NCBI RefSeq assembly: GCF_965208485.1
Contig: NZ_OZ242344.1
Span: 682,001-746,000 of the forward strand
Source: Poriferisodalis sp965208485
GTDB lineage: Bacteria > Actinomycetota > Acidimicrobiia > Acidimicrobiales > Poriferisodalaceae
Reading direction: 5' to 3'
DNA length: 64,000 bases
Numbering within the stretch: position 1 is the first letter of the stretch; each line of letters starts with the position of its first letter. A program made the translations under genes and the position numbers. Below, piece after piece: positions 59,789 to 64,000 of this stretch. The notes under the pieces were generated by a model, which saw only the letters and a program-made list of their open reading frames with translations, was not told the DNA's origin and did not search any database.

Positions 59789-62155
59789 ATGTCTGGGGGC
59801 GGGATGCTGGGTCCGTATCGGGTGCTGGATCTGACCGATGAGCGGTGCTGGTTCGCCGGCAATCTGCTCGCTCAGCTCGGCGCCGATGTGGTGCTGGTGG
59901 AGCCCCCAGACGGCTGGCCGCGGGGCTACGCACATACCGCGTACAACCGTGGCAAGCGCTCGGTGGTCGCGACCGGCTTGGACGACGTGGCGGACCTGGC
60001 GGCCGCCGCCGACATCGTGCTGCACAACGACGGCACGCCCTTCGACGTCGATCTCAGAGCGCTGCGGGAAGCGAACGACCGGCTCATCACCGTGCACATC
60101 ACCCCGTGGGGCGAGAGCGGGCCGAAGGCGGGCTGGCGCGCGACCGATCTGACACTGTTTGCTTCAAGCGGTCAGCTTGCGGTCACCGGGGACAGTGACC
60201 GCCCTCCGGTGCGCATCAGCATTCCGCAGGCATGGCTGCACGGCAGCGCGCAGGCGGCTGTAGCCGCGACGGTCGCCCTGGAGCATCGAGCCCGCACCGG
60301 CCGCGGCCAGCACGTCGACTTGTCCACGCAGCAGGCCGTCTGCGAAACGGCCCTGTCGGCAATCCTCTACGCGCCCGCCGGGCTGGAAGAGGTGCAACGC
60401 GAAGCGGGCGGAGTGCGCTTCGGCGCGTTGATGCTGCGCACGATCTATCGCTGCAAGGACGGCTTCGTCATCGTCACCATCGCATTCGGCCCGATGATCG
60501 GCCCGATGGTGCGGCGCTTCCTGTCGTGGATGCATGAGGAGGGTTTCTGCGACGACGAGACCTTGAACAAGGACTGGGTCAACTTCGCGTTGCAGCTTCA
60601 ATCCGGCGAGGAGAGCATCGACGTCATCGAAGGGGTGATGGACGACATCGCCCGCTTCTGCGGGACCAAGACCAAGGCCGAGATGATCGAGCGAGGACTG
60701 CGTGACTCGCTGCTCATCTGCCCCGTCAACACCTTGCAGGACGTGCTCGACAGCCCCCAGCTCGCCGCGCGCAGCTTCTGGGACGATGTCGATGGCACCC
60801 AGATGCCGGGGCGCTTCGTGCTGGCACAGGGAAGTCCGCTCGCGCCCTTGGGCTCGGCGCCGGAAATTGGCGAACACACCTCCGAAGTGACGAGCGCGCT
60901 GTCAGCGAGGCCCCCTGCGCTGCCGCCCTCCGAACCGCTGCCCGAGGGCGCCCCAGCCGACCGACCGCTGGCAGGGTTGAAAGTCGCGGACCTGGCGTGG
61001 GTCGCGGCCGCTCCGCTGGCAACGAAAATCTTGGCGCACTGGGGGGCCACGGTCGTGCGCGTCGAGACGCAGAACCGGCCGTGCCTGCTGAGGGGCGCGT
61101 TGGGACATCGCGATGACGTTGCTGATCAGGAGAACGCCATCGCATGGCATTCCACGAATGCGAACAAGAAGACGATCTGCCTCGACCTCTCCAAGCCCGA
61201 AGCTCGCGACGTCGTGCGCGATCTGACCGCTTGGGCGGACGTCATGGTCGAGTCGTTTACGCCGGGCACCATGGCCGGGTGGGGCCTGGGCTACGACGAT
61301 CTCCAGGAAATCAATCCTGATCTGGTGATGGTGTCAAGCTGCGTGATGGGTCAGACCGGACCGTTCCGGGACTTTGCCGGCTTCGGCAACATGGCTGCAT
61401 CGGTCGCCGGCTTCTTCGACATCACCGGGTGGGCCGACCGGGGCCCTGCCGGCCCGTATCTCGCCTACACCGACTACTGCTCGCCGAGATTCACCGTATG
61501 CGCGCTGCTCGCCGCGCTCGACCACCGACGGCGCACCGGCGAGGGCCAGCATCTGGACTTCTCGCAGATGGAGGCCGCGGTGCACCTGCTGGCGCCGGCG
61601 ATCGCCGAACTCCAAGAAACCGGCACCATGCGAACTCGCCGGGGCAACGAGGACGACGTCATGATCCCCCACGGTGTGTACCCCGCGGCAGGACAGGACG
61701 AGTGGATCGCCATCTCGGTGGAGGATGACGACCAGTGGCATTCGCTCGCGATCGAGATGCGACGGGAGGATCTTGCCGATCTCGACACGGTCGGCCGCAG
61801 GGAGCGACACGCCGAACTGGATGAGATCGTCACCCAATTCACCTCGCGCCAGAACGGCCCCGGGCTCATGCATCGTCTGCAAGCTCACGGCATCTCCGCC
61901 CACCATGTGCAGAACTCCGGCGCTTGCCTCAACGATCCGCAGCTCGCGCATCGCGGCCACTTCCAATGGGCGCCTCATTCCTACGCACGTCAGACCGTGG
62001 TCGACGGGATCCCGTACACGCTGTCGGGCGCCCACAACGGATTCAGCTGGGCCGGCCCGACCTACGGCGAGCATGCGATGGAGATCCTGAGCGACGTTCT
62101 GGGCTACGACGCCGATCGCATCGCCGAGTTGGCCATCACCGAGGCGCTCGAGTGA
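59789..62155 (+). CDS. Two-domain CaiB/BaiF (class III) CoA transferase
   Basis: A 788-residue protein made of two class III CoA-transferase modules. The first (~1-370) begins GPYRVLDLTDERCWFAGNLL, AQLGADVVLVEPP. The second (~395-788) begins LAGLKVADLAWVAAAPLATK, ILAHWGATVVRVET and has DLVMVSSCVMGQTGPFRDFA, GFGNMAASVAGFFDITGW and YLAYTDYCSPRFTVCALLAA, where the active-site aspartate is expected. Tandem versions occur in actinobacterial degradation clusters and activate carboxylic acids as CoA esters. It ends in a GTGA overlap with the macro-domain gene. ATG 59804 is an alternative start. Confidence 0.85.
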   Translation: MSGGGMLGPYRVLDLTDERCWFAGNLLAQLGADVVLVEPPDGWPRGYAHTAYNRGKRSVVATGLDDVADLAAAADIVLHNDGTPFDVDLRALREANDRLITVHITPWGESGPKAGWRATDLTLFASSGQLAVTGDSDRPPVRISIPQAWLHGSAQAAVAATVALEHRARTGRGQHVDLSTQQAVCETALSAILYAPAGLEEVQREAGGVRFGALMLRTIYRCKDGFVIVTIAFGPMIGPMVRRFLSWMHEEGFCDDETLNKDWVNFALQLQSGEESIDVIEGVMDDIARFCGTKTKAEMIERGLRDSLLICPVNTLQDVLDSPQLAARSFWDDVDGTQMPGRFVLAQGSPLAPLGSAPEIGEHTSEVTSALSARPPALPPSEPLPEGAPADRPLAGLKVADLAWVAAAPLATKILAHWGATVVRVETQNRPCLLRGALGHRDDVADQENAIAWHSTNANKKTICLDLSKPEARDVVRDLTAWADVMVESFTPGTMAGWGLGYDDLQEINPDLVMVSSCVMGQTGPFRDFAGFGNMAASVAGFFDITGWADRGPAGPYLAYTDYCSPRFTVCALLAALDHRRRTGEGQHLDFSQMEAAVHLLAPAIAELQETGTMRTRRGNEDDVMIPHGVYPAAGQDEWIAISVEDDDQWHSLAIEMRREDLADLDTVGRRERHAELDEIVTQFTSRQNGPGLMHRLQAHGISAHHVQNSGACLNDPQLAHRGHFQWAPHSYARQTVVDGIPYTLSGAHNGFSWAGPTYGEHAMEILSDVLGYDADRIAELAITEALE

Positions 62156-62670
62156 GCGGCGGGCGTTCCGAACCTCGGCTGGAGCTGGCAGTCGGCGACA
62201 TCACCGCCGAAGCGGTCGATGCGATCGTGAACGCCGCCAACGAGACGCTGCTGGGAGGAGGCGGTGTGGACGGGGCCATCCACCGGGCAGCAGGCCCCGA
62301 ATTGCTGGAGCACTGCCGCACCCTCGGCGGATGCCCGACCGGCCAGGCCAAGATCACACCTGCATTCCGGTTGACGGCTCGCTGGGTCATCCACACGGTC
62401 GGGCCGATCTGGCACGGCGGCGAGCACGGTGAAGCCGAGCTACTGGCTTCGTGCTACCGCGAATCCCTGGCCCGGGCCGACGAGGTCGGTGCCCGCTCGG
62501 TCGTTTTCCCGGCGATCTCCACTGGCGTCTACGGCTACCCGATGGCATCGGCCACACAGATAGCCGTCGACGCAGTCCGCGCCGCGCCTACGCAAGTCAC
62601 ATTGGTCCGCTTCGTCTGCTTCAACCAGGAAGCTCTCGACGCGTACCGGAACATCCTCGGCACCGAGTGA
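62152..62670 (+). CDS. Macro-domain protein (ADP-ribose / O-acetyl-ADP-ribose hydrolase type)
   Basis: A 172-residue stand-alone macro domain, start GTG 62152 inside the upstream stop. ELAVGDITAEAVDAIVNAAN, ETLLGGGGVDGAIHRAAGPE and RSVVFPAISTGVYGYPMASA are the standard ADP-ribose-binding loops of the MacroD/YmdB class. It probably deacetylates O-acetyl-ADP-ribose or removes ADP-ribose from acidic residues. Coupling to a CoA transferase and a cytochrome c gene is unusual. Confidence 0.88.
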   Translation: MSGGRSEPRLELAVGDITAEAVDAIVNAANETLLGGGGVDGAIHRAAGPELLEHCRTLGGCPTGQAKITPAFRLTARWVIHTVGPIWHGGEHGEAELLASCYRESLARADEVGARSVVFPAISTGVYGYPMASATQIAVDAVRAAPTQVTLVRFVCFNQEALDAYRNILGTE

Positions 62671-63116
62671 TGACGGGCCGGCTGTTAGCTGCGGTTTGCA
62701 CGCTGGCAGCCTCCTTGCTCGCCGTGTCCTGCGGTGCCGACTCCAGTGACGCAATCGATTCGCCGACCTCGGCGCCAGTGCTCGCGCCTGTGACCAGCAC
62801 TGCTGCACTGCCTCCGACGGGCACAGCCGCTGCGCCGGCAGTTGCCGACGGCGCGGCGGTGTACCAGCAGTACTGCGCCGAGTGCCACGGAGTCGACCTG
62901 CGCGGCACCGACAAGGGTCCGTCGCAGCTTTCCATCATCTACGAGCCCAACCACCACGGCGACTACGCATACCGAGTGGCGATACGGGAAGGCACTCGAG
63001 AGCACCACTGGTGGTTCGGCGACATGCCGCCGGTCGAAGGCATCACCGATCTCGAGATCGAGAAGGTGATCAGCTTCATCAGGGCTGAGCAGCAGCGCCT
63101 CGGCTTCGAGCGATGA
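62670..63116 (+). CDS. Cytochrome c lipoprotein
   Basis: A 148-residue exported protein. The signal peptide with lipobox SLLAVSCGADSS is followed by a Pro/Thr/Ala linker (VLAPVTSTAALPPTGTAAAP). The haem domain has GAAVYQQYCAECHGVDLRGT (CxxCH) and the distal methionine in WWFGDMPPVEGITDLEIEKV. It is a single-haem class I cytochrome c anchored on the outer face of the membrane. ATG 62670 overlaps the macro-gene stop by one base (TGATG). Confidence 0.87.
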   Translation: MTGRLLAAVCTLAASLLAVSCGADSSDAIDSPTSAPVLAPVTSTAALPPTGTAAAPAVADGAAVYQQYCAECHGVDLRGTDKGPSQLSIIYEPNHHGDYAYRVAIREGTREHHWWFGDMPPVEGITDLEIEKVISFIRAEQQRLGFER

Positions 63117-63217
63117 ACCGCCGTCACATGTGCTGAGGCGAACCCGACGATCTAATCTCCCTCCGCTGAGCGAGCTAGGAGTGCTTACTGTTCGCATCGA
63201 TCGCAGGAGGGATCATC

Positions 63218-64000
63218 GTGACCAAGCGAATTCTGCTCACTGGAGCGTCGACGGGAATCGGGAATGCAACCTTGCAGCGACTCGTCGCTGATGGGCACGA
63301 GGTCGTGAACCTCGACGTCAAGGACGCTCCTGAGGGTGCCGCCGAGCACCATCACTGCGACCTGTCCGATCCCGCCTCCATCGACAAGGTCGCTGCCGGA
63401 CTTGACGGCTCGTTCGACGGGCTCGGCAACATCGCCGGTGTGGCCGGCAGCATGGGTGCCGAGCTGGTGCTGCGGGTCAACGTGTACGGGCTGCGCCACA
63501 TCACTGAGACGCTGCTGGCGGCCGGCATGCTCAACGACGGGGCCTCCATTGTGAACATCGCGTCGCTGGCGGGGATGGTGTGGAACCGCCACCTCGACCG
63601 TATCGCCGAGCTCGACGCCGCAGAGGACTTCGCTGCGGGCATCGAGGTCGCCCAGTCCTACGAGCGAAGCGGCCCGGCTGCATACACCCTGTCGAAGGAG
63701 TGGGTGGTGTCGTACACCAAGCACCTCGCCGGACGCCTAGTGGGTCGAGGCATCCGCGTGAACTCAGTCAGTCCGGGACCGGTTGATACCCCTCTGTTTC
63801 CTTTCTTCGAGCAGGACACCGGCGCCGAGCAGATGGCGTGGCTGAACGAACAGGTCGGCAGGGTCGCCACGCCAGACGATCAGGCACAGGTGGTCGCCTG
63901 GCTGCTCGCCGGCGAGAGCGGTTGGGTGAACGGCATCGATCTGCCGGTGGACAACGGCCTGTCTGCCGGCATGACAGTCGGCTGGGCCAATCCCAAGGAC
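63218..64000 (+). CDS. Short-chain dehydrogenase/reductase, 3' end outside window
   Basis: GTG 63218 with a strong aggaggg site (63205-63211). VTKRILLTGASTGIGNATLQ is the cofactor site, GLGNIAGVAGS replaces the NNAG motif, catalytic residues are in IVNIASLAGMVW and AAYTLSKEWVVSYTKH, and RVNSVSPGPVDTPLFPFFE is the PG motif. The short deletion around strands 3-4 and the AGVAG motif resemble coniferyl-alcohol/3-alpha-hydroxysteroid dehydrogenase-type SDRs. At least 261 residues; the frame is open at the window end. Confidence 0.87.
   Translation, partial: MTKRILLTGASTGIGNATLQRLVADGHEVVNLDVKDAPEGAAEHHHCDLSDPASIDKVAAGLDGSFDGLGNIAGVAGSMGAELVLRVNVYGLRHITETLLAAGMLNDGASIVNIASLAGMVWNRHLDRIAELDAAEDFAAGIEVAQSYERSGPAAYTLSKEWVVSYTKHLAGRLVGRGIRVNSVSPGPVDTPLFPFFEQDTGAEQMAWLNEQVGRVATPDDQAQVVAWLLAGESGWVNGIDLPVDNGLSAGMTVGWANPKD

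Overview
The window is a 64 kb piece of a high-GC bacterial chromosome. It is most likely from an actinobacterium of the Acidimicrobiia type, possibly a marine or host-associated one. The grounds are many GTG/TTG starts, four-base ATGA/GTGA gene overlaps, several F420/FMN luciferase-like oxidoreductases, a DUF222/HNH '13E12' gene, CaiB-type CoA transferase, and phytanoyl-CoA dioxygenase. The taxonomic placement is inference. No rRNA, tRNA or CRISPR array was seen.

Layout. (1) 1-11 kb: an accessory region built of mobile and defence genes. It holds a truncated IS1380 element, a 104-bp hairpin element, a ~0.5 kb duplicated segment, a HicA-like gene pair, a PIN/nitroreductase chimera, an IS982 tail and a HigBA-like pair. 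It then carries a compact operon of a small membrane protein, a DNA-glycosylase-fold 'hypermodified base' protein (HMUDK_hel type), a TIR protein and an Nmad2 protein. Facing this is a dUTPase/Dcd-fold membrane protein with a helical partner. (2) 11-12.4 kb: a decayed DUF4143 ATPase. (3) 12.6-20 kb, continued at 24.5-27.2 and 29.7-32 kb: a nucleobase/ureide catabolic set. It comprises a BMP-type nucleoside ABC transporter, diaminopropionate ammonia-lyase, an SsnA-like deaminase, a fused Fe-S/molybdopterin hydroxylase, a D-carbamoylase-like nitrilase and an L-carbamoylase/allantoate hydrolase. The parallel with the ssnA/xdhD/ygeX/ygeY purine cluster of enterobacteria is close. Within it lie an OLD-family ATPase-TOPRIM nuclease, an intact DUF4143 ATPase and a frameshifted RCC1-like lipoprotein. 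(4) 32-35 kb: IS982 remnant, a lower-GC relic stretch and a PIN toxin pair. (5) 35-42 kb: PLP lyase, flavin oxidoreductase, glyoxalase fold, and a tight three-gene operon (Fe/2OG dioxygenase, AGXT2L-like phospho-lyase, APH-fold kinase) that looks like a hydroxylate-phosphorylate-eliminate pathway. (6) 42.2-42.8 kb: four gene fragments of a hydantoin/xanthine cluster fused end to end, followed by MazEF. (7) 43.8-53.7 kb: catabolic enzymes around a TrlF plus AlbA_2/Schlafen-type defence pair. (8) 53.9-59.6 kb: HNH protein and a cell-wall-binding-repeat gene split by an IS5-family element and an IS1380 element that share a TAAG target. (9) 59.8-64 kb: two-domain CoA transferase, macro-domain protein, cytochrome c lipoprotein and a short-chain dehydrogenase cut by the window end.

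The general picture is a catabolic genome region repeatedly rearranged by IS elements, toxin-antitoxin modules and defence genes, with many recognisable gene fragments. The strongest candidate for an undescribed system is the TIR / Nmad2 / HMUDK_hel / membrane-protein operon at 5.3-8.1 kb. The hydroxylase-phospholyase-kinase operon at 38.9-42.1 kb is the second.
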